Shown here: piece after piece, positions 1 through 7,579 of the stretch
Layout of the letters: each line of letters begins with the position of its first letter
How positions within the stretch are numbered: the stretch's first letter is position 1
Assembly: GCA_002428015.1 (NCBI GenBank)
Contig: DIZW01000039.1
Span: 13,864-35,677 of the forward strand
Length of the DNA stretch: 21,814 bases
Direction of reading: 5' to 3'
DNA from: Oxalobacteraceae bacterium UBA6018
GTDB lineage: Bacteria > Pseudomonadota > Gammaproteobacteria > Burkholderiales > Burkholderiaceae_D
The notes under the pieces: model-generated
Told to the model about the DNA's origin: nothing
The model's input: only the letters and a program-made list of their open reading frames with translations
Databases searched by the model: none
Program-made: the position numbers and the translations under genes

Positions 1-161
1 GGAAGCACTGATTTATTCATGACGGCGAACTTGGCCGTGAAAAAAGCACGCTGCGGCGTTGCAAATCCTCGCCATACCGCCCGGTATGACTGCGGTTTGC
101 GCCTTGCAGCGTACATTTTTCCCTTGGCCAATTTCATCCGCCAGAATAAATCAGTGCTTCC
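1..161. mobile_element. MITE-like palindromic element, IS5-type ends
   Basis: The first 18 bases (GGAAGCACTGATTTATTC) recur as an exact reverse complement at 144-161. The DNA between is an imperfect palindrome over nearly its whole length, closing on a perfect 7-bp stem at 73-79/82-88. There is no room for a transposase, so this is a non-autonomous element mobilised in trans, if at all. The GGAAG start and the tetranucleotide CTAG directly outside the right end (162-165, fitting YTAR) recall IS5-family termini and their 4-bp target duplications; that family assignment is inference. The left copy of any target duplication would lie outside the window, so it cannot be checked. The element sits about 70 bp upstream of the solute-binding protein gene. 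Confidence 0.65.
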
Positions 162-230
162 CTAGACTCGTCCACAAGCGTTCCGGACAAAATTCATCAC
201 GAAAGCTTCAAATCGCCAAAGGTGACATTC

Positions 231-998
231 TTGATTCGACTGACCAGCCTCGCAGCTCTCCTACTCGCCTTCTGCATGACCGCCAGCGCGGCAACCAGGG
301 TCACCGTCGTCGTCGCCTCCGAGTCCTGGGATCAGGTTCTATACCTGAGCGACAAGAATAAACCCGAAGGCGTATTGGCGGATTTCGTGCGGCGCATGGA
401 CGAAGTGCAGGACAAGTTCCACTTTGAATTACGCATCTTTCCCCGCCTGCGCCTGGACCAGATCTTCATCGACAAGGCAGCCGACGTTTATCCGCTGCGC
501 ACCACGGAATGGACGAAACCTGAATTAGGCTTATTGCCGACCAAGACCATCGTTAACAGCGGCGATGTCTATGTCGCCAAACGCAGCAATCGTTTTGGCG
601 AGAGCAAGGTCTTCGCCGACCTGAAATCGAGAAACATCGTCGGGGTGCGCGGCTATCACTACCGTCTGTTCAATGACAATGCCGATGAGGCCTACATCAA
701 GGCGAATTTCAAGGCCTACCTGGTCGCCTCGAATGAAGCGGTGGTCAAGTTCATCCTGGCCGAGCGCGCCGATGTCGGTATCGTGCCTGAGGTGATCATG
801 GCGCAATACCTGAAAGACCCCGCGATGCGCGCCCAGCTGATCGTGGCCGAGGATTATGATTCACGCGTCGAATTGTCCAACCTGGTCAGGAAAGACGGCC
901 CGATTTCTGTCGCAGAAATGAACGCGATTATCGATGCGTTGACCAAGGCGGGCGATGTGGCGAAACTCCGAAAATACTTCCAGGCGATTAAAAGATAG
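231..998 (+). CDS. Orphan periplasmic solute-binding protein (SBP_bac_3-like)
   Basis: Predicted exported protein of 255 residues, resembling the family-3 extracellular solute-binding fold (amino-acid ABC transporter receptors). A hydrophobic signal peptide (about residues 1-20, ending in TASA-A) is followed by an alternating alpha/beta sequence; VGVRGYHY and ADVGIVPE correspond to the hinge and second-lobe regions of the family. The start is chosen at TTG 231 because AAAGGTGA (218-225) is a fair ribosome binding site 5 bases upstream; a GTG at 222 in the same frame lies inside that site and has none of its own. No permease or ATPase gene is adjacent, so it may serve as a periplasmic sensor or feed a distant transporter. 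Its last 11 bases overlap the convergent response-regulator gene. Ligand unknown. Confidence 0.72.
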   Translation: MIRLTSLAALLLAFCMTASAATRVTVVVASESWDQVLYLSDKNKPEGVLADFVRRMDEVQDKFHFELRIFPRLRLDQIFIDKAADVYPLRTTEWTKPELGLLPTKTIVNSGDVYVAKRSNRFGESKVFADLKSRNIVGVRGYHYRLFNDNADEAYIKANFKAYLVASNEAVVKFILAERADVGIVPEVIMAQYLKDPAMRAQLIVAEDYDSRVELSNLVRKDGPISVAEMNAIIDALTKAGDVAKLRKYFQAIKR

Positions 999-3537
999 TG
1001 CGATACCTATCGAATTCGGTCATGAATTTCGTCACCATTTCAACCGGCAGCGGCTTGCTGACCAAATATCCCTGTATGACATCGCAGCCGAGTTCGCGCA
1101 GATAAACCGCCTGTTCCCTCTCCTCGACCCCTTCGGCGATCACCTCCAGTCCGAGGCTCCTGCCGAGCGCGATGATGGCTTTCACGATGGCGGCGTTGCT
1201 GCCGTTGTTCATCATGTCGCACACAAAAGACATATCGATCTTGAGTTTGTGGACCTTGAGCTGCTGCAGATAGGCCAGCGACGAATATCCAGTACCGAAA
1301 TCATCGATCGAGAGGCGCACGCCCAGTGCGCGCAAGTCGGCCAGGGCCTGGAACGACAGTTCGCGCTCCTGCATCACAAAGGTCTCGGTGATTTCCAGTT
1401 CGAGCAGGCTGGCCGGCACGCCGGCACCAGCCAGCGCTGAGCGCACCGATTGCAGGAGCGCTCCGCGACTAAGCTGCACCGCCGAGATATTGACGGCAGT
1501 GTGGCGCGGTGCGATGCCCGCGTCCTGCCAGCGACGTATTTGCTGGCACACGGTTTTCAGGATCCAGTCGCCCAGCTCGACGATCAGGCCGCATTCCTCC
1601 GCCAGTGGAATAAACGCACTCGGCGCCACATTGCCGCGCACCGGATGGGTCCAGCGCAGCAGTGCTTCCAGTCCGACCAGCGTGCCTTGGTGCAGGTCGA
1701 TCTGGGGCTGGTAATGCAGCGACAATTCGCCGCGCTCGAGCGCACGACGCAGGTCCGCTTCGAGCGCAAGGCGCTGCTTGGCACGAACGCTCATTTCCGG
1801 TGAGAAGAAACGCAGATTGCTATGCCCCTTGCCTTTGGCCTGGTGCAGGGCGGCGGCGGCGCTGCTTTGCAGTGTCTCCACCTCGTTGCCGTCATTTGGA
1901 TAAAGGGCGACCCCGACGCAGGCACCCACATACGCACTATTGCCGTCTAGCTGGAATGGCTGGGACAAGGCGTCGATCAGCCGTTGGCCCAGCAGATCGA
2001 CGCCGGGCGCGTTGGCATCCCGCTCGATGAGAATATTGAATTCATCGCCACCAACGCGTCCGATCGCATCGATTCCCGGCAGCAGCTCACGCAGGCGCCG
2101 CGCAACCTCGACCAGCAAACGGTCGCCGGCGCCGTGTCCCAGGCTTTCGTTGACTGTCTTGAAGTTATCCAGGTTGACGATCAATAGCGCAAGCTGCAAT
2201 TGATTGTGTTCCCCCTGCTTGATCGCATGACGCAGCAACTCGCCAAACAAGGCGCGGTTGCACAGGCCGGTCAGCGGATCGCGGTGTGTGAAGAATTCGA
2301 GTTTCTGCTCGGCGTTGCGCCTTTGGGTGATGTTCGAATACGAACCGCGCAAGCCGATCGGCTGGCCATCCCTGTCGCGCACGCGCTTGGCGATGTGCTC
2401 GACCCAGCGCTCGCTGCCGTCACGATGGCGGATGCGAAAGGCCAGCAGAGAAAATTCGTCGTTCGCGTTGGCGGGGCCGAATTCCTTCCAGGCCGCCATG
2501 TCGGCCGGGTCGATGATTTTTTCCATCAAGCCCGGATCGGCGAAAAAATCGTCTGGCGCATAGCCGGATACCTCGATGCAGGCCGGTGACACATACTGAT
2601 AGCTGCCGTCCTGCGCGATCCAGTATTCCCAGTTTGGCGAGTAGTCGGCCAGGATGCGATATTTCTCCTCGCTCTTTTGCAGCAGGGCAGTGCGCTGCCC
2701 GACCAGGCCTTCGAGAAAGCGACGCAGACGGCTCAATTCGAGATGGGTACGCACGCGTGCGCGCACTTCGTCGACATCGAACGGCTTGGTGATATAGTCC
2801 GCCGCCCCCAGCTCGAAGCCTTTGAGTTTATCTTCCATGGTGGCCGCCACCGTGACAAAAATGACGGGAATGCGATTGCGCTCCGGCATCGCCTTGATAT
2901 ATTTGCAGACTTCATAACCGCCCATACCGGGCATCATGATGTCGAGCAGAATCAGGTCGGGCGCGCTGGCACCGTGCATGAGTTCGATGACTTTTTCGCC
3001 GGAGCTGGCGATGACCACGCGGTAATGGTCACGCAATACTTCGAGCAGGCCATGGATGTTTTCAGGTACGTCGTCGACCACCAGCACCGTCGGCACGTGG
3101 GGCGTCTGCTCTAGTTCGACCTGGAACAGTAGCGTGTCCTCGCGGTAGCGCCTCAGCATCAGCTGGGTATTTACCCGCATAAGCAAAAGCTCGGGGTCGA
3201 TCGGCTTGGTCAAGTAGTCGGCCACGCCGAGCTCGAGTCCCGTGGCGACGTCGGCGGTATCGCCCATGGCGGTCACAAAGATCACCGGGATATGCGCCGT
3301 CTCAGGGCTCGATTTCAGGTGTGACAGCACGGTGTAGCCATCCATGCCCGGCATTTTAATATCGAGCAGGATCAATTCCGGCTGCGGCAGGCGGCGCGCC
3401 AGCGCCAGCGCCTTCTCGCCCGACGTGGCGGCCGCCATCGCATAGTTCGCGCTCAAGATATTCATCAGCAAATGCAGATTCTCAGGGACGTCGTCGACGA
3501 TCAGAATGTTCGGGCGGTGCGCACTGATTTGGCTCAT
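988..3537 (-). CDS. REC-REC-PAS-GGDEF-EAL response regulator (c-di-GMP turnover)
   Basis: 849-residue cytoplasmic regulator. Receiver 1 has the DD pair at 15-16 and phospho-acceptor Asp59 (LLDIKMPGMDG). Receiver 2 has DD 155-156 and Asp199 (LLDIMMPGMGG). A PAS domain spans about 285-410, followed by GGDEF (motif intact at 496-500) and EAL (624-626). The EAL domain keeps the usual phosphodiesterase signatures (NISAVQL, ELEITE, DDFGTGYSS, KID, AEGVEE, QGY). In the cyclase domain the first metal-binding Asp of the usual DxDxFK motif is Asn455 (VNLDNFK), and no RxxD inhibitory site precedes GGDEF; from family knowledge I infer weak or absent cyclase and probable net c-di-GMP hydrolysis. It starts 17 bp after the hybrid kinase stop, with AGGA (3540-3543) as ribosome binding site. 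It is thus the likely cognate partner of that kinase. Confidence 0.9.
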   Translation of the reverse strand: MSQISAHRPNILIVDDVPENLHLLMNILSANYAMAAATSGEKALALARRLPQPELILLDIKMPGMDGYTVLSHLKSSPETAHIPVIFVTAMGDTADVATGLELGVADYLTKPIDPELLLMRVNTQLMLRRYREDTLLFQVELEQTPHVPTVLVVDDVPENIHGLLEVLRDHYRVVIASSGEKVIELMHGASAPDLILLDIMMPGMGGYEVCKYIKAMPERNRIPVIFVTVAATMEDKLKGFELGAADYITKPFDVDEVRARVRTHLELSRLRRFLEGLVGQRTALLQKSEEKYRILADYSPNWEYWIAQDGSYQYVSPACIEVSGYAPDDFFADPGLMEKIIDPADMAAWKEFGPANANDEFSLLAFRIRHRDGSERWVEHIAKRVRDRDGQPIGLRGSYSNITQRRNAEQKLEFFTHRDPLTGLCNRALFGELLRHAIKQGEHNQLQLALLIVNLDNFKTVNESLGHGAGDRLLVEVARRLRELLPGIDAIGRVGGDEFNILIERDANAPGVDLLGQRLIDALSQPFQLDGNSAYVGACVGVALYPNDGNEVETLQSSAAAALHQAKGKGHSNLRFFSPEMSVRAKQRLALEADLRRALERGELSLHYQPQIDLHQGTLVGLEALLRWTHPVRGNVAPSAFIPLAEECGLIVELGDWILKTVCQQIRRWQDAGIAPRHTAVNISAVQLSRGALLQSVRSALAGAGVPASLLELEITETFVMQERELSFQALADLRALGVRLSIDDFGTGYSSLAYLQQLKVHKLKIDMSFVCDMMNNGSNAAIVKAIIALGRSLGLEVIAEGVEEREQAVYLRELGCDVIQGYLVSKPLPVEMVTKFMTEFDRYRTIF

Positions 3538-3554
3538 ATTCCTGCTCTGGGTGG

Positions 3555-5798
3555 CTAGCGTGGGGAGGCGTCGCTGTCCCCCCAGGCATTGCCAACCTGG
3601 GTAGACACGCGTTGCGCGCGCAAGGTATTGGTCAGTTCGACCGCTTGGTCAATGTCGAAGGCATCGGCGCAGGCGGCGATCGCACCAATTGCCGGCGCCA
3701 TGTGGGTAGCGACGGCGCGGGCATTTAGTTCGGCCAGCAGCGAGACGGCGCGCCCGAGGTCAAATTGCAGCGCTGTTTCCAGCTCCGTCAACAAGGCCAC
3801 GATCGCCAGGTCAGTCAGGCCGGGGTCGTCCGTCGCCACCTCTGGCGCCGCTTCCGTGGCGACACTGTCGATGTCGCTCACCAACAGCTGCAGCGCATGC
3901 CGAATCGACGCCATCGCGGCGGCGTCCGGCACGGCGCCGGCCCGCAGTGTTGCGTTCGCCGCGATCAGTTCGGTGTACAGCGCGGTCGCGCCGATATTGC
4001 CGCTCACGCCAAGCAGGGCATGACAGTAGCTCTCGGCATTCTCGCGTTCGTTCTGGCCCAGCATGGCCTCCAGGCGCGTGCCTGCGTCGGCATAGTTCTC
4101 CCGGAATCGCTGCAACTGCTTGCGATAGGCCTGGACCTTGCCGCCGATACGGCGTATGCCTTCGCGCACGTCGAGACTGGCCAGCGCCAGCAGGTCCGGC
4201 GGGCAGGGGATCGTCGCCGGCTCGGCACGTGCAGTCGCGCCTGCGCCGACCTTGACCCAGCGCGCCAGCGTGGCCAGCAGGCGGTCGGGCGCGATCGGCT
4301 TGGTGACGTGGTCGTTCATGCCGGCGGCGTGACTTTGCTCGGCGTCGTGCGCCATTGCCAGCGCGGTCATGGCGATGATGGGCAGGTCGGCGAAGCGCCG
4401 GCCGTTGGCTTGCGCGCCGGCCAGGGCCCGGATCTGGCGGGCCGCTTCCAGTCCATCCATGACCGGCATCTGGATGTCCATCAAGACGATATCGAAGTGG
4501 CCCTGGCGCACCATATTGACGGCCTGCAGTCCGTTGACCGCCTCGACCACCTCAATACCTTCGCTGCGCAGTAGTTCACCGGCAAATTCGCGATTGATGT
4601 CGTTGTCTTCAACCAGCAGCAGCCGCACGCTCGACAGGTCCGGCCGCGTGGCCGGCCGGTTGGGGCGCGGATCGCCGTCGTTGCCCAGGATACGCTTGCG
4701 ACCCAGGACGGAAAGAATCGAATCGAGCAGCGTGGACGGCGTCACCGGCTTGATCAGGAAGCCGTCGACGCTGGCCTCTTGCGCCAGTTTGAAGACGTCC
4801 TCGCGGCCATAGGCGGTCACCATCACGACTTTCGGCGTGGGCTGGATGCGGGCGTCGCGCCGCAGATGCCGCGTCACTTCGTCGCCGTTCATGCCGGGCA
4901 TGCGCCAATCCATCAGCACCAGGTCAAAGGGCCGGTCCGCGGCGGCGGCCAGGGTGGCCAAGGCCTCTCTGCCGCTGGCCGCGACGACGACCTCAAGCTG
5001 GAGAAAGCGCAACATGTCGGCCAGGATGGCGCTTGCCGATTCGCTGTCGTCCACCACGAGCACCCGTATGCCGTTTAGCAATGGCCCGACCGGGTCGACC
5101 AATACGGCCGCACCCACATCGCCCTGGGCGGGCACGGGAAAGTCCAGCGTCAGGCACAGCGTCGTGCCCACGCCAGGCTGGGAGCGCTCGAGCCAGATGC
5201 GTCCGCCCATCAGGTCGACCAGCTCCTTGCTGATGGCCAGGCCCAGTCCGGTCCCGCCAAAGCGTCGCGTGGTGCTCTGGTCCGCCTGGGTGAATTTCTG
5301 AAACAGGCTTTCCTGCACCTCCGGCGTCATGCCAATGCCGGTATCGCGTACCGCCATTTCGATCGTAATACCGCCGGCGCTGCGCGCGATGGTGCGAAAA
5401 CGCAGCTCCACTTCGCCCTGCTCGGTGAATTTGATCGCATTGCCGCAAAGATTGAGCAGGATTTGCCCGAGGCGCAGCGGATCGCCAACCAGGGCGCCGG
5501 GGATGGTTGGGTCGTAGCGAATCAGGAATTCGACGCCTTTTTGCTGCGCCTGGAAAGCGACGGTGTCGGTAATATGATCGAGGACGCTGTCGAGCGTGAA
5601 TGGGGTCGCCTCGATCTCCAGCTTTCCCGCCTCAATCTTGGCAAAATCGAGAATGTCGTTGATGATGACAAGCAGGGATAAGGCCGCGCTCTGCGCCTTG
5701 CCCAAATAATTGCTGACGGACGGTGACAAGTCCGTTCTCAATGCCAGGAATAACATTCCCAGAATGGCGTTCATCGGTGTCCGGATTTCATGGCTCAT
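3555..5798 (-). CDS. Hybrid histidine kinase, catalytic/REC/HPt part (3' half of split gene)
   Basis: This 747-codon frame opens inside a HisKA H-box (MSHEIRTPMN, phospho-His at residue 3). That is not a natural protein start: it is the downstream half of a gene whose N-terminal half lies at 5795-6628. Domains in order: HisKA dimerisation, HATPase_c (N-box LLNLCGNAIKF, G1 DTGIGM, G2 GGTGLGLAIS), receiver 1 (VLMDWRMPGMNG), receiver 2 (VLMDIQMPVMDG) and a C-terminal histidine phosphotransfer domain with His593 (CHALLGVSGNIGA). This is the BarA/EvgS-type unorthodox phosphorelay architecture. In the HPt motif the common Lys two residues after the first His-loop position is Leu. If the frame is restored, the whole kinase is about 1030 residues and membrane-bound. 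It is the promoter-proximal partner of the downstream REC-REC-GGDEF-EAL gene, 17 bp away. Confidence 0.85.
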   Translation of the reverse strand: MSHEIRTPMNAILGMLFLALRTDLSPSVSNYLGKAQSAALSLLVIINDILDFAKIEAGKLEIEATPFTLDSVLDHITDTVAFQAQQKGVEFLIRYDPTIPGALVGDPLRLGQILLNLCGNAIKFTEQGEVELRFRTIARSAGGITIEMAVRDTGIGMTPEVQESLFQKFTQADQSTTRRFGGTGLGLAISKELVDLMGGRIWLERSQPGVGTTLCLTLDFPVPAQGDVGAAVLVDPVGPLLNGIRVLVVDDSESASAILADMLRFLQLEVVVAASGREALATLAAAADRPFDLVLMDWRMPGMNGDEVTRHLRRDARIQPTPKVVMVTAYGREDVFKLAQEASVDGFLIKPVTPSTLLDSILSVLGRKRILGNDGDPRPNRPATRPDLSSVRLLLVEDNDINREFAGELLRSEGIEVVEAVNGLQAVNMVRQGHFDIVLMDIQMPVMDGLEAARQIRALAGAQANGRRFADLPIIAMTALAMAHDAEQSHAAGMNDHVTKPIAPDRLLATLARWVKVGAGATARAEPATIPCPPDLLALASLDVREGIRRIGGKVQAYRKQLQRFRENYADAGTRLEAMLGQNERENAESYCHALLGVSGNIGATALYTELIAANATLRAGAVPDAAAMASIRHALQLLVSDIDSVATEAAPEVATDDPGLTDLAIVALLTELETALQFDLGRAVSLLAELNARAVATHMAPAIGAIAACADAFDIDQAVELTNTLRAQRVSTQVGNAWGDSDASPR

Positions 5799-6628
5799 AT
5801 TGGCCAGGAATTGGCTTTCGCGGTATTCGCCGCTTCGGCGGCATCTTTCGCCAGCTGTAATTCAGCCGTACGTTGGGTGACGATGTTCTCGAGGTTTTGA
5901 TTGACCTCCTTGAGTTCCCGCATCGACGCGGCCAGTTGCGTGTGGCTCTCATTGAGGGCGATCACCAGGTTGCCCAGTTCGTCGCGATAGGGATAGTCGA
6001 TTCTTTCGGCGGCGCTCCGGCCGTCGGAGGCACGCCAGCCGGCCACCACGCGGGCAATACTGGTGACGCTGTTGGAGAGGCGGTATCTGATGGTCCAGGA
6101 AAAAATCAGCCACAAGACCGAAATGCCGAGCACGGAATTGAATATCACGACAAACAGGCTGTATTTGATGCGCTGCCATAGCACGGCGCGATTCGAATAC
6201 AGTTCCAGCTGGCCGATTGATAGCCGTTCGTCGCCCCGATCGGCGTAGATTAGTGGGACTTTGTCGCTTTTGTAGGCGGCGAAGGCCGGCGCCGCATCGC
6301 TGCCGGGGTTGGCGAGCGGCCTTGGGCGGTCGCCATCGCCGGCTAGTTCAAGGCCTTTTGCGTTGATAATTCGCACGCCGGAGACGATCGAATTCAGGCG
6401 TACGCCCCGCACGATGGCAGCCAGGCGCGTCGAATCGAGTTCCCATACCGCCTGGGTGGTACCGGGCTCCACGGTTCGACCCAGGGAAACCAGATCGTCG
6501 GAAATGTCAGCACTGATGGTGAAATACTGAATGCCCAACTGCAGGACGGTCATGCCGAGCGCAAGCAGGACGTACCATGGAATCATGGTAGAGATCAAAC
6601 GGCGCGCCAGCGTTTGCGTTCTGAACAT
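5795..6628 (-). CDS. Hybrid histidine kinase, sensor/TM/HAMP part (5' half of split gene)
   Basis: 277 residues from ATG 6628, preferred over the GTG at 6649 because GGGGAA (revcomp of 6632-6637) sits 4 bases upstream. It has TM1 (about 13-38), an extracytoplasmic sensor region (39-154) of unrecognised type, TM2 (155-180), a HAMP-like linker (180-232), and a coiled coil (225-270) ending in the pre-HisKA pattern AAEAANTAKAN. Kinases of this type normally continue FLANMSHEIRTPMN. Here the frame reads SWPI-stop, and the expected continuation is in the next frame. A single T missing from the minus-strand AATTCC tract (5807-5812) restores one ORF of about 1030 residues. The TGA stop overlaps the downstream ATG (ATGA, 5795-5798). 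It is either a sequencing or real frameshift or, less likely, coupled translation of a split kinase. Confidence 0.82.
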   Translation of the reverse strand: MFRTQTLARRLISTMIPWYVLLALGMTVLQLGIQYFTISADISDDLVSLGRTVEPGTTQAVWELDSTRLAAIVRGVRLNSIVSGVRIINAKGLELAGDGDRPRPLANPGSDAAPAFAAYKSDKVPLIYADRGDERLSIGQLELYSNRAVLWQRIKYSLFVVIFNSVLGISVLWLIFSWTIRYRLSNSVTSIARVVAGWRASDGRSAAERIDYPYRDELGNLVIALNESHTQLAASMRELKEVNQNLENIVTQRTAELQLAKDAAEAANTAKANSWPI

Positions 6629-6739
6629 ATATTCCCCAGCAGTTTGCACGGTTCAGAAATGGCCGGGACAGGCGCACTTGAGTCAATCGCCTCAGTGCGG
6701 AACAAAACCATTAGCCGCAATATTCGCGCCGCCGCAAGT

Positions 6740-6769
6740 ATTCTAGTCGGATGACTTGTTAATATGCAA
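6740..6769 (-). promoter_or_regulatory. Possible sigma70 promoter for the kinase operon
   Basis: On the minus strand TTGCAT (6769-6764) is followed after 18 bases by TAGAAT (6745-6740). The -10 matches the consensus at 5 of 6 positions but the -35 at only 3 of 6. It lies about 110 bp upstream of the kinase ATG at 6628, in AT-richer DNA than its surroundings. Weak support. Confidence 0.3.
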
Positions 6770-6897
6770 GCATATAGCGGAAGTAACTAGATAGTTTGTT
6801 TCCCGGGGCGGGTCATGTCAAGCTCGACAGTTTTAATCGGATTTTCCGTGCACCGCTGATGGATGAAATAGCCGGCCGAAGGCTCAGAGCTGTCCGC

Positions 6898-6928
6898 TTG
6901 ACTTCCCCCTTTCAGGTAGTAGGCTAAT
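6898..6928 (+). promoter_or_regulatory. Possible promoter of the NTF2-like gene
   Basis: TTGACT (6898-6903; 5 of 6 to the -35 consensus) stands about 95 bp upstream of the start codon at 6996. The best -10 partners are imperfect: GCTAAT at 6923-6928 with a long 19-base spacer, or TAGGCT at 6920-6925. The rest of the 6650-6995 gap shows no gene that I can support. Confidence 0.3.
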
Positions 6929-6995
6929 AAAAGCGGCGATCCGGCACGACCATCCGCGACTGCCGTTGGATAGCCGACCTCATCGGGAGGATGTC

Positions 6996-7439
6996 ATGAG
7001 CACGCAGGAAAACAAACAATTGGTTATCGAAGGATATCGGCTATATCAGCGTGGGCAGATTAGCGAATTGCTCAATAATTATCACGACGATGCCGAGTGG
7101 ACCGGTCCGGAGCTGGAGCTGGTGCCATTCTCCGGCACCTTTCGCGGCAAGGTGGGAATCGCGCAGTATTTTTCCGAACTCGACGCTTCGGTCCACGCGA
7201 ACAGCTTCGAGCCCACGCGTTTCATTCCGGAAGGTGACAACGTGGTGGTGACGGGCCTTGCAAACTGGGTGGCCAAGCCAACAGGCCGCACTTACGATTG
7301 TCCCTGGGTGCATGTGTTCACCCTACGCGACGGAAAGGTCGCCCGGTTCGAGTGCTACTACGACACGGCGGCAACCGAAAAAGCGTTCCAGCCTGGACCG
7401 GCAGCTAGCGCATCGAGTACGACGACAGTGCGCCACTAA
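6996..7439 (+). CDS. NTF2/SnoaL-like small protein
   Basis: 147 residues with the cone-shaped alpha+beta (NTF2-like) pattern: helices at the start (NKQLVIEGYRLYQRGQ), a strand with YHDDAEWTGP, then GKVGIAQYFSEL and long terminal strands (CPWVHVFTLRDGKVARFECYYDT). Relatives include SnoaL-type polyketide cyclases, ketosteroid isomerase-like enzymes and many stress proteins of unknown reaction. The sequence does not allow choosing among them, so no substrate is assigned. ATG 6996 is chosen over an upstream in-frame TTG at 6966 because GGGAGGA (6985-6991) is a strong ribosome binding site just before it. The gene is monocistronic, with an intrinsic terminator at 7510-7537. It is divergent from the hybrid kinase operon. 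Confidence 0.8.
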   Translation: MSTQENKQLVIEGYRLYQRGQISELLNNYHDDAEWTGPELELVPFSGTFRGKVGIAQYFSELDASVHANSFEPTRFIPEGDNVVVTGLANWVAKPTGRTYDCPWVHVFTLRDGKVARFECYYDTAATEKAFQPGPAASASSTTTVRH

Positions 7440-7509
7440 GGCGGCTTTGGGATTGAAACGCCTTGTGTATGCCTCGGTTCCGACCCGTGCCGTCGGAAGA
7501 TATGCACCC

Positions 7510-7537
7510 AACGCCAAGCCATGCAGCTTGGCGTTTT
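7510..7537 (+). terminator. Intrinsic terminator after the NTF2-like gene
   Basis: A perfect 10-bp stem (AACGCCAAGC at 7510-7519 with GCTTGGCGTT at 7526-7535), a 6-base loop and a short TTTT run (7534-7537). It lies 70 bp past the stop codon at 7439, in the convergent gap with the diguanylate cyclase gene. The U-tract is short, so efficiency is uncertain; there is none on the opposite strand. Confidence 0.65.
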
Positions 7538-7579
7538 CGTATCCGACACGGGAGGTCGGGTTGGCGATCCCTTCCCGGC

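Noticed and set aside
59..361. 100-codon frame starting in the palindromic element
   Set aside because: It overlaps the signal peptide region of the solute-binding gene out of frame and has no family resemblance.
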